A DNA stretch of 64,000 bases from Sulfurimonas sp. HSL3-7. Lineage in GTDB: Bacteria > Campylobacterota > Campylobacteria > Campylobacterales > Sulfurimonadaceae. Location: positions 2,046,001 to 2,110,000 of the forward strand of contig NZ_CP147919.1 in the NCBI RefSeq assembly GCF_039645985.1, written 5' to 3'. The translations under genes were made by a program, and so were the position numbers. The notes below the pieces were generated by a model that saw only the letters and a program-made list of their open reading frames with translations, made no database searches and had not been told where the DNA came from. Of this stretch, positions 36,217-45,354 are shown in pieces; within the stretch, counting starts at the first letter, position 1; each line of letters opens with the position of its first letter.

Positions 36217-37167
36217 TCACCAGCGTTCTTTGCGCCACTGCAGCTGCATCTTCTTTGTCAAAAAGGTCCATGCGACAATGCGGCTTATCTTTTGCCCCTG
36301 TCTCATCTCGATGGTCTGAACCTCAACGGGATTGAGCGGTTTCAATGCTTTGTAGATGGCGGTAAGGTTCTCTTTTTTGGAAACGAGGGTGGTAAACCAG
36401 AAGACTTTTGCGGCATGTACGGCACTCTGTTTCGCCATTTTTCGTATAAAGGCGCTCTCGCCCCCTCTGCACCAAAGCTCGTTGCTCTGTCCTCCGAAGT
36501 TGAGCGTCTTCCCTTTGCTTTGCTTGCCGGTGAGGTTTCTGATCTTCCTCTTGGTTCCCGCACTTGCCTCCTCTTCAGAGCGGTGAAACGGCGGGTTGCA
36601 GAGCGTCAAATCGAAGCGGTCGTTTTTCTGAATGATACCGCTGAAAATATGCTCGGGATTGCTCTGCAGACGCAGCTCTATATTGCCGACGAGGGCATCA
36701 TTGGCATCGATGACGGACTGTGCGGAGCGGATCGATGTCGGGTCGATGTCCGTTCCGACGAACCGCCAACCGTAAACGCTGTGACCGATGACGGGGTAGA
36801 TGCAGTTTGCCCCCACGCCGATGTCCAGGGCCGTGACCCTTGAACCTGTCGGGACATCGCCGCCGTTCGACACCGCCAGAAGGTCCGCCACGTAGTGGAT
36901 GTAGTCGGCACGCCCCGGGATCGGCGGGCAGAGATACTGCTTGGGAATACGCCAGTTTTTGATGCCGTAGAAGTGTGCGAGCAGCGCTTTGTTCAAAACC
37001 AAAACCGCATCGGGATCGGCAAAGTCGATGGAGAGGTCGCCGTACGGGTTCTCGCGGACATAAGGGGCGAGTTTTGGCTCACTCTTTATCAGTGCTTCGA
37101 AGTCGTAGCGGTCATTATGAAGGTTCCGCGGGTGCAGACCCTTATCGTGTTTTTTGATCATTTTCAT
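36217..37167 (-). CDS. rlmF: 23S rRNA (adenine-1618-N6)-methyltransferase
   Basis: Modifies A1618 of 23S rRNA using SAM. It starts at ATG 37167; the frame extends to 37245 but those residues are not conserved. Motifs: [41 protein letters not shown], the SAM-loop [27 protein letters not shown], and catalytic [11 protein letters not shown]. The C-terminal [14 protein letters not shown] matches RlmF. Length 316 is normal. There is no ribosome site; a TATAAT box ends 9 nt before the ATG, so the leader is very short or absent. Confidence 0.92.
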   Translation of the reverse strand: MKMIKKHDKGLHPRNLHNDRYDFEALIKSEPKLAPYVRENPYGDLSIDFADPDAVLVLNKALLAHFYGIKNWRIPKQYLCPPIPGRADYIHYVADLLAVSNGGDVPTGSRVTALDIGVGANCIYPVIGHSVYGWRFVGTDIDPTSIRSAQSVIDANDALVGNIELRLQSNPEHIFSGIIQKNDRFDLTLCNPPFHRSEEEASAGTKRKIRNLTGKQSKGKTLNFGGQSNELWCRGGESAFIRKMAKQSAVHAAKVFWFTTLVSKKENLTAIYKALKPLNPVEVQTIEMRQGQKISRIVAWTFLTKKMQLQWRKERW

Positions 37168-37176
37168 TGTAACCGT

Positions 37177-37182
37177 ATTATA
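37177..37182 (-). promoter_or_regulatory. -10 box of a near-leaderless promoter (rlmF)
   Basis: Minus-strand TATAAT, then ACGGTTACA, then ATG. A start 6-8 nt past the box gives a leader of only 1-3 nt. Confidence 0.45.
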
Positions 37183-37274
37183 CAGAGATATCAGCACAAC
37201 TGTCATTGCTATACTTTTGCTATATTTCGGCAGTATAATAAACAAACAAAGAACTGTTTAAAAAAGGAAGAGCG

Positions 37275-37625
37275 ATGCAAACAAACTCACTTATCGATAT
37301 TTTTACCGACCACGTCCTTAACAGGAAAAGCCTAAAAGATTATGTCGAGATCAGAAAAGGGCTCCATGAGCGCGGCGAGTTCAATGATGCTTCGCTTATA
37401 CGGGCCGAAGAGATCCTTCAATGCCTCAAGCTTGTCGATAATGAGAGCTATGAGCTGATGTACAAGACCCTCGACGAGATCTTTGAACACGATGCGGGTA
37501 ATGCGGTCGAGTACCCCATCAACTTCATCAGAGAGGTTCTGAAAATCGGTCAGCACGGGAAGACGGGCAGGAAGGTCTGCGAAGAGTACCGACGGACTCT
37601 GGAACACCATTTTCACGGGGAGTAA
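37275..37625 (+). CDS. Small helical protein of unknown function
   Basis: 116 residues after AAAAAGGAAGAGCG. Mostly helical and charged (FTDHVLNRKSLKDYVEIRKGLHERGEFNDASLIRAEEILQCLKL ... LMYKTLDEIFEHDAGNAVEYPINFIREVLKI). No signal peptide or membrane part. No family recognised. It is monocistronic, with its own terminator. Confidence 0.65.
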   Translation: MQTNSLIDIFTDHVLNRKSLKDYVEIRKGLHERGEFNDASLIRAEEILQCLKLVDNESYELMYKTLDEIFEHDAGNAVEYPINFIREVLKIGQHGKTGRKVCEEYRRTLEHHFHGE

Positions 37626-37628
37626 GCT

Positions 37629-37669
37629 GATCTTTGTCGAGAACGGTTCAAAAGATCATTGTTTTTACA
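37629..37669 (+). terminator. Terminator of the 37275 gene
   Basis: GATCTTT (37629-37635) pairs with AAAGATC (37651-37657), followed by ATTGTTTTT, a U-rich tract. It begins right after the stop codon. Confidence 0.6.
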
Positions 37670-37744
37670 TGTTTTTCATTATCATAGCAAGCATGTTAGC
37701 GGCTCAATTTCTTTTGAATATTTTTCAATAGTTAGTATTCAACT

Positions 37745-37772
37745 TTTTTTCTCTGCTAGCACAGAGAAAAAA
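37745..37772. terminator. Bidirectional-looking hairpin
   Basis: TTTTTTCTCTG (37745-37755) and CAGAGAAAAAA (37762-37772) form an 11-bp stem with a 6-base loop. A T run flanks one side and an A run the other, as in bidirectional terminators. Confidence 0.45.
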
Positions 37773-37844
37773 CCTTGAGGAAAAAAAGAGAGTGCAATAC
37801 CCTTCGGCCAAAAATTATTTTCAACACTTTCACCTGTCAACAGA

Positions 37845-37883
37845 TGGCATTCCGGCACTGCTGCCGGAATTAATGGTCAGACG
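37845..37883 (+). repeat. 39-bp hairpin repeat, copy 1
   Basis: TGGCATTCCGGCA, then a loop CTGC, then TGCCGGAA, then TAATGGTCAGACG after one variable base. The TTCCGGCA/TGCCGGAA arms pair perfectly. The matching copy at 38455-38493 differs at two positions, one of them a loop base. Confidence 0.75.
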
Positions 37884-37993
37884 TCCAAAATATAAACTTC
37901 TAAGACATCATGGATAGTATGGAAATTTCATGTTCCCTACAATGAGGCATAGCCGAATTGAAAAGCGACAGCTTTTAGTGCCAAAGGCGTTAA

Positions 37994-38021
37994 ATAAAAA
38001 GCAAACTGCTTTGCTTTTTAT
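37994..38021. other. Perfect 12-bp hairpin
   Basis: ATAAAAAGCAAA (37994-38005) pairs with TTTGCTTTTTAT (38010-38021) around CTGC. The outer bases (GGCGT, CGACGC) could extend it. Confidence 0.6.
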
Positions 38022-38116
38022 AGCCGACGCGACAAGGTGTTATGCTTCAGCTTCACCGCGGCAGCATATGCGTTACCGCTTGGCTCTTTTCGTGGCATCT
38101 GCAGAGCAAACTGGAA

Positions 38117-38190
38117 ATCAATTTGATGCGTTAAGAAAACGGCTTGTTTGAACGTAAGTGAGTTTGCCGTTTTTAGTGTCAAATTGATTG
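38117..38190. other. Nested inverted-repeat element
   Basis: Outer arms AATCAATTTGA (38117-38127) and TCAAATTGATT (38180-38190) pair exactly, and inside them AAAACGGC (38137-38144) pairs with GCCGTTTT (38167-38174). Two nested perfect stems suggest a folded RNA or a transposon-like end. Confidence 0.6.
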
Positions 38191-38454
38191 GAAGTTTAGT
38201 ACCCAGTAGCCCGCCAGGCCGTGACCAAAGGAAATGCCCTTGGGTAAAGCCGTCACGAGAGCTTTGTCGTTTCCTTTTTTGCGGCGTATAAGTGCTAAAG
38301 CACAATACAGGGAGCAACTAAATTGCGAGTCGTAAAAAGGAAAGAGTGTATGAAACAAAAGTCATTCGTTCCTATATCTTCACCACAATAGATCCAAGCT
38401 GTACAACTTCTTTATGAATGTATTTTGACAGCTAGGATGTCACTTTTTACTATG

Positions 38455-38493
38455 TGGCATTCCGGCACTGGTGCCGGAACTAATGGTCAGACG
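38455..38493 (+). repeat. 39-bp hairpin repeat, copy 2
   Basis: Same unit as at 37845, with arms TTCCGGCAC and GTGCCGGAA, then TAATGGTCAGACG. Flanking bases also agree partly: CACTTT before, and CTTCTA followed by GACAT after, in both copies. Confidence 0.75.
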
Positions 38494-38564
38494 CAAAGAA
38501 AAGAGCGATAACTTCTATGACATTTTAAACTTGGATGGGCGTCTATTTAACTCCTCTCCTGCGC

Positions 38565-38570
38565 TATAAT
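38565..38570 (+). promoter_or_regulatory. -10 box of a leaderless promoter (hrpB)
   Basis: TATAAT, then ACCGC, then ATGCAAAACCT. No Shine-Dalgarno sequence precedes the ATG, and the start site would fall at or next to the ATG. Only one base of the 17 bases TATAATACCGCATGCAA differs from the esterase promoter. Confidence 0.65.
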
Positions 38571-38575
38571 ACCGC

Positions 38576-41098
38576 ATGCAAAACCTCCCTATCCGTCAGG
38601 TCATACCCCGTATCGTCACCACCCTGAGCGAATCGAACCGGCTCGTGCTTCAGGCTCCTCCGGGTGCGGGTAAGACGACGGCGGTGCCCCTTACGCTGCT
38701 GGATGAGACATGGTTGGAGGGACGCCAGATCATCATGCTCGAGCCGCGCCGCCTGGCTGCACGAAACGCCGCGGCCCGCATGGCCGAACTGCTGGGAGAA
38801 AAGGTCGGCGAGACGGTGGGGTACCAGATCCGCGCGGACCGTTGTGTAAGCAGCAGGACAAAGATCATTGTCGTGACCGAGGGGATCTTGACCCGCATGC
38901 TCCAGGGCGATCCGGCGATCGAGAACGCCGCCCTGCTGATCTTCGACGAGTTCCACGAACGCAGCCTCCACGGCGACCTTGCCCTCGCGCTTGCCCTGCA
39001 GTCGCAGGCGCTGCTGCGCGACGATCTCAAGATCATGGTGATGTCCGCCACCCTCAACACCGAAGCCATTGCCGCCCTTCTTAGCAATGCCCCCGTCATC
39101 ACCAGCGAGGGGCGCAGTTTTCCGGTAGAGAACATCTACCTCGACAGCAAAACACCCCACCCCTCACCGATGCAGCTGAGTGCGCTTATTGCCAAGACAG
39201 TCGGTGACGTTCTGCGCCGTGAAAAGGGCAGCATCCTGGTCTTTCTCCCGGGGGTCAGGGAGATCAAAAAGACCGAAGCTAAACTGCGCGAGACGTTCAA
39301 AGAAGACAACCTCATCATCGCCCCGCTCTATGGCGACATGAGCAAGCAGGCTCAGGATGCTGCGATCAGACCCTGCAGCGAGGGAAAACGCAAGATCGTC
39401 CTTGCCACCAACATTGCCGAGACAAGTCTCACCATCGAAGGGATCACCGTCGTCATCGATGCCGGCCTGCAGCGGGTTGCCACCTTTGACAGCGGTTCGG
39501 GGATGAACCGCCTCCACACTCTCCCTGTATCGCAGGACGCCGCAGTGCAGCGCAGCGGCCGTGCGGGACGTCTGAGCCCGGGGAGATGCTACCGTCTCTG
39601 GCATGAGCACCGTCCGCTTGCGCGCCACAGCACCCCGGAGATAATGACAAGCGACCTTGTACCGATGATGCTCGAACTTGCCAACTGGGGCGTCGAGGAA
39701 GTGGACGAGCTGCAGTGGCTCGACCTTCCGCCCGCAGCAGCCGTCGAACATGCCCGCGAACTGCTCAGAGAACTCGGCGCCCTAGAGGGCAACACGATCA
39801 CCCCGCACGGCAGGAAGATACTTGAACTGGGAACCCACCCCCGCCTTGCCCATATGATCCTCAAAGGCTCCGAACTCGGCTACGGGGAGACTGGCTGCCT
39901 GATCGCCGCGCTGCTGAGCGAAAAAGAGATCTTCACCGGCAGCGCCCGCCATTCGGCCGACCTCTCTCTGAGAGTAAATGCCCTACAGGAGCGCCACTCG
40001 GGCAGCCACATCGACCAGGGAGCCTTCAGGCGCGTCCTGGAGACGGCTTCGGCCTTGCGAAAAAAACTTAACAGCAGCGGTAAAATCAAACAAAGCCGTG
40101 CCGATACCGTCGGTCTTCTGCTGGGTTTCGCCTACCCCGACCGTATCGCCGGATGCCGCGGCCCGAAAGAGAGCCGCTACCTTCTCAGCGGAGGAAAGGG
40201 TGCCGTTCTAAACAGCGAAGACGGACTCTTCGGCGAACCCTACCTTGTCATTGCCGACCTCGATGCCGCCGGGAACAACGCCCGCATCTTCCGTGGCGCA
40301 GCACTCTTTGAGACCACGATGCAAGAGTATTTCGGCGACCTTATTGTAAAAGAGCGTCTGACGAGGTGGAACGATGAGAGCGAGCGGGTCGAAGCAAGAG
40401 AGGTAACAAGGCTCGGTGCGATCACGCTTAATGAACGCCCTCTCCGAAACATTGACGACAGCGAGATCAAGATGGCACTGCTCGGCGCGGTCAGAGAGAA
40501 GGGGCTGGACACTTTGACATGGTCGAAAGAGGCACTCGCTCTGCGCCAAAGAATGGACTTCCTGAATTACTGGAAAGAACAAGATGACAAAGCAGCAGCC
40601 CTCATCGGTGACCTGCCCGACGTCAGCGACACATGGCTGCTGGAGCATCTTGAACAATGGCTGCTGCCGCACCTCGAGAGGGTAAAAAGCTTTAAAGCCT
40701 GCCGCAAGCTCGACACTTATACGATGCTCTCGTCTCTCCTTACATGGGATCAGAAGAAACATATCGACATTCTCGCCCCGGCCAGAATTAAAGTGCCAAG
40801 CGGCTCAGACATACGCCTAAACTACGAAGACCCGGCTTCCCCGGTACTGGCGGTACGGCTGCAGGAGCTTTTCGGTATGCTGGAAACACCGCGTCTCATC
40901 AACGGCACCGTGGCGATCACCATCGAGCTGCTCTCGCCGGCGCACCGTCCGATGCAGGTGACGAAGGATCTGTACAGCTTCTGGGAAAGCACCTATCATG
41001 AGGTCAAAAAGGAGCTCCGCGGCAAGTACAAAAAACACTACTGGCCCGACGACCCCTTCACGGCCCGGGCCACCAGCAAGACCAAAAAAAACATGTAA
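38576..41098 (+). CDS. hrpB: ATP-dependent RNA helicase HrpB
   Basis: DEAH-box-type helicase, 840 residues. Lobe 1: LQAPPGAGKTTAVPL (Walker A, ~29-37), IFDEFHERSL (~123), VMSATLN; lobe 2: GSILVFLPGVREIKKTEAKL, APLYGDMSKQAQDAAI, IVLATNIAETSLTIEG, and QRSGRAGRLSPGRCYRLW (motif VI). The C-terminal HrpB domain ends PDDPFTARATSK. The start MQNLPIRQVIPRIV agrees with the family's beginning just before the helicase core. Its expression is probably from a leaderless mRNA. Its physiological role is poorly known in general. Confidence 0.95.
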   Translation: MQNLPIRQVIPRIVTTLSESNRLVLQAPPGAGKTTAVPLTLLDETWLEGRQIIMLEPRRLAARNAAARMAELLGEKVGETVGYQIRADRCVSSRTKIIVVTEGILTRMLQGDPAIENAALLIFDEFHERSLHGDLALALALQSQALLRDDLKIMVMSATLNTEAIAALLSNAPVITSEGRSFPVENIYLDSKTPHPSPMQLSALIAKTVGDVLRREKGSILVFLPGVREIKKTEAKLRETFKEDNLIIAPLYGDMSKQAQDAAIRPCSEGKRKIVLATNIAETSLTIEGITVVIDAGLQRVATFDSGSGMNRLHTLPVSQDAAVQRSGRAGRLSPGRCYRLWHEHRPLARHSTPEIMTSDLVPMMLELANWGVEEVDELQWLDLPPAAAVEHARELLRELGALEGNTITPHGRKILELGTHPRLAHMILKGSELGYGETGCLIAALLSEKEIFTGSARHSADLSLRVNALQERHSGSHIDQGAFRRVLETASALRKKLNSSGKIKQSRADTVGLLLGFAYPDRIAGCRGPKESRYLLSGGKGAVLNSEDGLFGEPYLVIADLDAAGNNARIFRGAALFETTMQEYFGDLIVKERLTRWNDESERVEAREVTRLGAITLNERPLRNIDDSEIKMALLGAVREKGLDTLTWSKEALALRQRMDFLNYWKEQDDKAAALIGDLPDVSDTWLLEHLEQWLLPHLERVKSFKACRKLDTYTMLSSLLTWDQKKHIDILAPARIKVPSGSDIRLNYEDPASPVLAVRLQELFGMLETPRLINGTVAITIELLSPAHRPMQVTKDLYSFWESTYHEVKKELRGKYKKHYWPDDPFTARATSKTKKNM

Positions 41099-41352
41099 AC
41101 GGTTAGCAGAACCGCCTTCTCTTGCAAGCTAGCCTCAAAACAGCACCCTCCCTTTCATTTCCCGTCTAAATGACCGGTATACAGCTCCTATTAACATCAT
41201 TCGAAGCAGATAAGGATTTAACAGAAGCTGATTAACATATTAATATTCTAATAATAATCAACAAACTATAATAGAACGAATTTACAATAGTTTATCTGTC
41301 TCCGTATCCTCGATAAGGTCTATTGTCGAAGTGCAATGAAAGGGAAATAGAC

Positions 41353-43347
41353 ATGAATGATATGCTTGATATCTCGGTACTGTATGTTGAAGACGAAACG
41401 GGAATCCGACATTCGGTTGCACGTTCCTTGTCACTGCTGGTCAAAAACGTCCATACCGCAGAAAACGGTCTCGAAGCACTGGAAAAGCTCCATGAACATC
41501 CGGTGGATCTGATCATATCCGATATCAAGATGCCGAAGATGGACGGGCTGACCCTTGTTGAACAGCTCCGAGAAGAGGGGTATACGATCCCGGTCGTGAT
41601 CACATCCGCCTTCAATGAGACGGAGTACCTGAGTAAAGCGATCGACCTGAAAGTCGACAAGTTTATCAACAAGCCGATCCGTATCAGCGACTTGATGGGA
41701 ACAATATCGAAAGTCGCCGAAGCGATCTATAACAAGCAGCAACTCCGGCTCAAGCAGCAGGAACTGGAACACTACCGTCAGGCGATAGAACAGACGAATT
41801 TCGTCATGCACATCACGCCGGAGGGTTCGCTGCTGAGCATGAACCGCGAACTCTCGGACTATTTTGACGAGATGGGGGAAGAAGATTTTTCCTTCTCATC
41901 GGTATACGATCTGTTGGATGAGGCGTATGTCACAGAGCTGCTTGAAAAAGTAGAGACGTTGAAGATCTTCAGCAAGATGACGCTGTTGACACTCAACAAC
42001 AGAAACTATACGATATGGATCACCGCTTTCCCCTCTGCTCTAAAAGAAGACCGCATCATCGAGATAACCCTGCTTTTGACCAATATTTCCGAAGTCGTCC
42101 GTGAAAAAGATGCGATGATAGAGAAGCTCTATACCGATGAGCTGACAGGGCTTCCCAACCGACAGAGGCTCTTTCATGACCTGGCCGAGCATAACGCAAA
42201 AAGGATGATGATGATCGTCGATATCGACGGATTTTCGAATCTAAACCACCTCTACGGTTTTGATACCGGCGATGATATCTTGAAACAGATGGCTTCGGTA
42301 CTGGCCGATTATCATCCAAATACTGAGCCATGGCACCTCTACCGGAGCGATATGGACCATTTCGTTATTCTCTTTGAAAAGACAGCGCCGCTTGATCTGA
42401 CCGGAACGGAAACAATAGCGAAACAGATCATTGAGCATGTGGACAACCACCCCTTTGTCATCGGCGGCGTGTTGCGCATCGAAGTCGGCATCACCATCGG
42501 TGCCAGCTGTATCGAAAAAACCGACCTCTATGCCGAAGCCTCTTTGGCCCTGAAGTTTGCCAAAAGTTCCCATAAGGCATTTCAATGCTACTCCGATCTT
42601 GATGGATTCAAAGAACACTTCGAAGCCAACCTGCAGATACAGGGGATGATCAAGAACGCGTTATACAACGACACGGTGGAAAACTATTATCAGCCGATCT
42701 TCGATGCCAACGGCAAACTCGTGAAATATGAAGCCCTTGTGCGGATACGCAATCCGGAAAACCCGGAACATATCCTGACACCCTATCACTTTCTTGATAT
42801 TGCCCGCCAGTCGAAAAACTATCCGCTGCTGACAAAACGGGTGATCGACAACGCGTTCCGGGACTTTGCATCTTCACCCCACGGTTTCAGCATCAACCTC
42901 TCCTTTGACGACATCAGCAACCCCGAGATCAGCCTCTATCTCGAAGAGATGATCAAAAAACATCAAGGGGGAGAGGTGACCCTTGAGCTGCTTGAAAGCG
43001 AGGGCTTGAAAGATATCGGGCAGACCATCAGGTTCTGCCAACATATGAAAAGTCTCGGTGCACAGATAGCGATCGACGATTTCGGAAGCGGCTATTCCAA
43101 CTTTGTCTATTTTTTCGATATGCCCATCGACATCCTCAAGATCGACGGTTCACTGGTCAGGCGCATTCATGACTATCGCGGCTACATTGCGTTGGAGACG
43201 ATCGTCAAGTTTGCCGACAACCTCGGGGTTAAAACAGTGGCCGAGTTCGTCGAAGACGAAGCGGTCTTCAATAAACTTAAAAGCCTCGGTGTCGACATGT
43301 TTCAGGGCTACTACTTCTCACCGCCGAAACCCTTCGGGGAACTTTAG
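41353..43347 (+). CDS. REC-PAS-GGDEF(degenerate)-EAL response regulator
   Basis: 664 residues from ATG 41353 after AAAGGGAAATAGAC. REC (~5-122): LYVEDETGIRHSV, phosphoacceptor Asp in LIISDIKMPKMDGLTL, KPIRISD. A PAS-like stretch (~135-255) follows. The GGDEF-like domain has LYRSDMDHFVIL in place of the signature, so it is inactive. The EAL domain is intact: KYEALVRI, INLSFDDIS, LELLESEG, DDFGSGYSN, LKIDGSLVR, TVAEFVEDE; it should hydrolyse c-di-GMP. Its EAL half is close to that of the 34223 protein. The stop codon abuts the ATG of the histidine kinase gene, so the two form a two-component pair. Confidence 0.93.
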   Translation: MNDMLDISVLYVEDETGIRHSVARSLSLLVKNVHTAENGLEALEKLHEHPVDLIISDIKMPKMDGLTLVEQLREEGYTIPVVITSAFNETEYLSKAIDLKVDKFINKPIRISDLMGTISKVAEAIYNKQQLRLKQQELEHYRQAIEQTNFVMHITPEGSLLSMNRELSDYFDEMGEEDFSFSSVYDLLDEAYVTELLEKVETLKIFSKMTLLTLNNRNYTIWITAFPSALKEDRIIEITLLLTNISEVVREKDAMIEKLYTDELTGLPNRQRLFHDLAEHNAKRMMMIVDIDGFSNLNHLYGFDTGDDILKQMASVLADYHPNTEPWHLYRSDMDHFVILFEKTAPLDLTGTETIAKQIIEHVDNHPFVIGGVLRIEVGITIGASCIEKTDLYAEASLALKFAKSSHKAFQCYSDLDGFKEHFEANLQIQGMIKNALYNDTVENYYQPIFDANGKLVKYEALVRIRNPENPEHILTPYHFLDIARQSKNYPLLTKRVIDNAFRDFASSPHGFSINLSFDDISNPEISLYLEEMIKKHQGGEVTLELLESEGLKDIGQTIRFCQHMKSLGAQIAIDDFGSGYSNFVYFFDMPIDILKIDGSLVRRIHDYRGYIALETIVKFADNLGVKTVAEFVEDEAVFNKLKSLGVDMFQGYYFSPPKPFGEL

Positions 43348-45060
43348 ATGAAGCTGTTAAAACGCATCGATTACCTGGGGCGTTTTACATCGCTGTTTGT
43401 CCTTGGCGGCGTCTTTCTCTCGATCTTGTCAATCGCTCTGTTCTCCGTACAACAGCTTCGTCTGCAGGATGTCGTCGACATCGAAAAGGGCGAAAGCGTA
43501 CTTGAACTGAAACAGCAGGGATTCAAAAACTCGTTGAACCATTTCGAAGCCCTGCTCCACGCCATAAACAACAACCGCTTTTTTATGGACTATCTTAGAG
43601 AGAACACGCCACAGAACTACCAAAACAGTATAGACACCTTCTGTACCGTCGTCCAAAGCGATCAGCGCATTATGCAGCTGCGCTATCTGGATGAGACCGG
43701 GCAGGAGCGGATACGCATCGATCGTACCGATATGGATGAACTTCCTGCCCGTATAGAGGGCGACAGGCTGCAGAACAAATCGCGCCGCGACTATTTTTTA
43801 GAGAGCAGCAAAAACAGTTACGGTCAGCTCTACATCTCCAAGCTCGACCTCAATATCGAACATGGGAAGATCGAAGTCCCCTACAAGCCGGTGCTGCGCT
43901 TTGCGCTGCCGGTATTTGAAGAGGGGGAACGGCGGGGGATCGTTATCGTCAATATCTTTATGGAGAATATACTCGAAGAGCTGACAGCTTCTCAGCTCTT
44001 TTACCTCTACCTGTATGACGATGAGAACTGTCTGCTCTACTCCAATGACCCTGCCCGCAGCAACTGGACACGCTACCATGATCAGCAGTGCACTTTTGAC
44101 ACAGCCGGTGTGCTGCTTGAGCGCGAAGCCTTTAAAGTCAGCGATCAGGAGACCCTCCATATCGGATTGGTCCCCATCGAGAGCCAGAAAGATATATTCG
44201 GCAATATGCTCGAAAGTATCCTGTTTCTGATACTCTTCATCATCCCCGCAGGCATCGTGATCGCTTTTTTCCTCGCGAAGATCCCCAAACGGCTGTATGA
44301 TGAGCTTGAAGAGCAGCAGAAAATGCTTTTGCAGCAGTCGAAACTTGCCGCTATGGGAGAGATGATCGGTGCGATCGCCCATCAGTGGCGCCAGCCGCTC
44401 AATGCGATCGGTGTCCTGGTTCAGGAGCTGCAGCTCAAGATCGAACTTGACGCCCTGAAAAGAGGTGAGGCCAAAGCACTGAGCGAAGAGTTACAGCAGT
44501 ACCTGGAGTACATGTCAAAGACCATTGACGATTTCAGGGATTTTTTCAAGCCCTCAAAACAGAAAGCACCCTTCGACATCATCAAAGCGATCGAGACTTC
44601 ATTGGCAATCACGAAGAAGCATCTTCAAAGCCATGATATCGATGTCTCCGTTGATGCCGAATGCAAGGCTGCGAACCTGCAGGCTGACGCCCGCGCCTAT
44701 GTAATCGAAGGGTATGAAAGCGAATTCAAACAGGTCCTCATCAATATTATCAACAATGCCCGCGAAGCGATCGAAGAACAGTCAACAACTAAAGATCTGC
44801 AGGAGAAATGGATACATATTCATGTAGTACGCACTGAAAAAGAGCTTATCATAACGGTCCAAGATAACGGCGGCGGAATACCCGAAGAGATACTCCAAGA
44901 CATTTTTGAACCGTACCATTCGACCAAATACGCACAGCAGGGAACGGGGCTGGGGCTCTACATGTCCAAGCTGATCATCGAAAGGAACATGCAGGGTCTG
45001 CTGAGTGCCCGCAACACCTCTGAAGGAGCAGCGTTTGAGATTATCCTCCGTGCTGACTGA
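43348..45060 (+). CDS. Cache-domain sensor histidine kinase
   Basis: 570 residues. Membrane helix ~13-33, a periplasmic double-Cache domain (~40-285), a second helix ~288-310 (FLILFIIPAGIVIAFFLAKI), then a dimerisation helix with the phosphorylated His in GAIAHQWRQPLNAIG, and a HATPase_c domain: NIINNAREAIEEQ (N box), VQDNGGGIPEEI (G1), GTGLGLYMSKLIIE (G2). It lacks a PAS or HAMP. The gene begins on the base after the stop of the REC-EAL gene, so this kinase should phosphorylate it and so set c-di-GMP hydrolysis. Confidence 0.93.
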   Translation: MKLLKRIDYLGRFTSLFVLGGVFLSILSIALFSVQQLRLQDVVDIEKGESVLELKQQGFKNSLNHFEALLHAINNNRFFMDYLRENTPQNYQNSIDTFCTVVQSDQRIMQLRYLDETGQERIRIDRTDMDELPARIEGDRLQNKSRRDYFLESSKNSYGQLYISKLDLNIEHGKIEVPYKPVLRFALPVFEEGERRGIVIVNIFMENILEELTASQLFYLYLYDDENCLLYSNDPARSNWTRYHDQQCTFDTAGVLLEREAFKVSDQETLHIGLVPIESQKDIFGNMLESILFLILFIIPAGIVIAFFLAKIPKRLYDELEEQQKMLLQQSKLAAMGEMIGAIAHQWRQPLNAIGVLVQELQLKIELDALKRGEAKALSEELQQYLEYMSKTIDDFRDFFKPSKQKAPFDIIKAIETSLAITKKHLQSHDIDVSVDAECKAANLQADARAYVIEGYESEFKQVLINIINNAREAIEEQSTTKDLQEKWIHIHVVRTEKELIITVQDNGGGIPEEILQDIFEPYHSTKYAQQGTGLGLYMSKLIIERNMQGLLSARNTSEGAAFEIILRAD

Positions 45061-45185
45061 CCATAGCCGGGTACCGTTTTTAGGGGAACCTCTGCATACG
45101 ACCCGGTGTCATTGCTATCTGCAGCCGTCACGGTTACCGGCATAAATGCAACTGCCGGGAGAAAAGAGAAGAAGATTTGGCGCAT
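44958..45185 (-). pseudogene. Possible remnant of a small exported protein
   Basis: A minus-strand frame beginning MRQIFFSFLPAVAFMPVTVTA, like a signal peptide, with a short mature part (DSNDTGSYAEVPLKTVPG), then running antisense into the kinase gene end. The start has no clear ribosome site. It could be chance or a truncated gene. Confidence 0.2.
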
Positions 45186-45354
45186 ATTGACAATAAGTCG
45201 GTAGACAAGCCCACATTCTTTAAAGAATCTTAAGCTCACTTTAGCTATTATTTCGGGCTTCCTTACTCTTTGTGCAAAAGTACAACTTGAGCATATAACG
45301 AACAACCTGTTGTTCACGAGCCATAAGGGGCGAACCCAAAAGGAGAAATACTCT

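Larger units (their letters stand above)
37626..38575. other. Non-coding region before hrpB with repeats and hairpins
   Basis: About 950 bp. It holds, in order, a terminator (37629), an A/T-stem hairpin (37745), a 39-bp repeat (37845), a 12-bp perfect hairpin (37994), a nested hairpin (38117-38190), a second copy of the 39-bp repeat (38455) and the hrpB promoter. The overlapping frames at 37930-38151 (+) and 38018-38317 (-) run across the hairpins and look unlike proteins. A 13-codon ORF (MKQKSFVPISSPQ) starts at 38350 after AAAGGAAAGAGTGT and may be a remnant. Confidence 0.6.

Noticed and set aside
37990-38190. Integron attC-like site
   Set aside because: GTTRRRY-like cores occur (GTTAAAT) but the matching RYYYAAC partner and an integrase were not found.
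37930-38317. Overlapping frames on both strands read as proteins
   Set aside because: They cross perfect hairpins, lack credible ribosome sites and look like read-through of repeats, not like conserved proteins.
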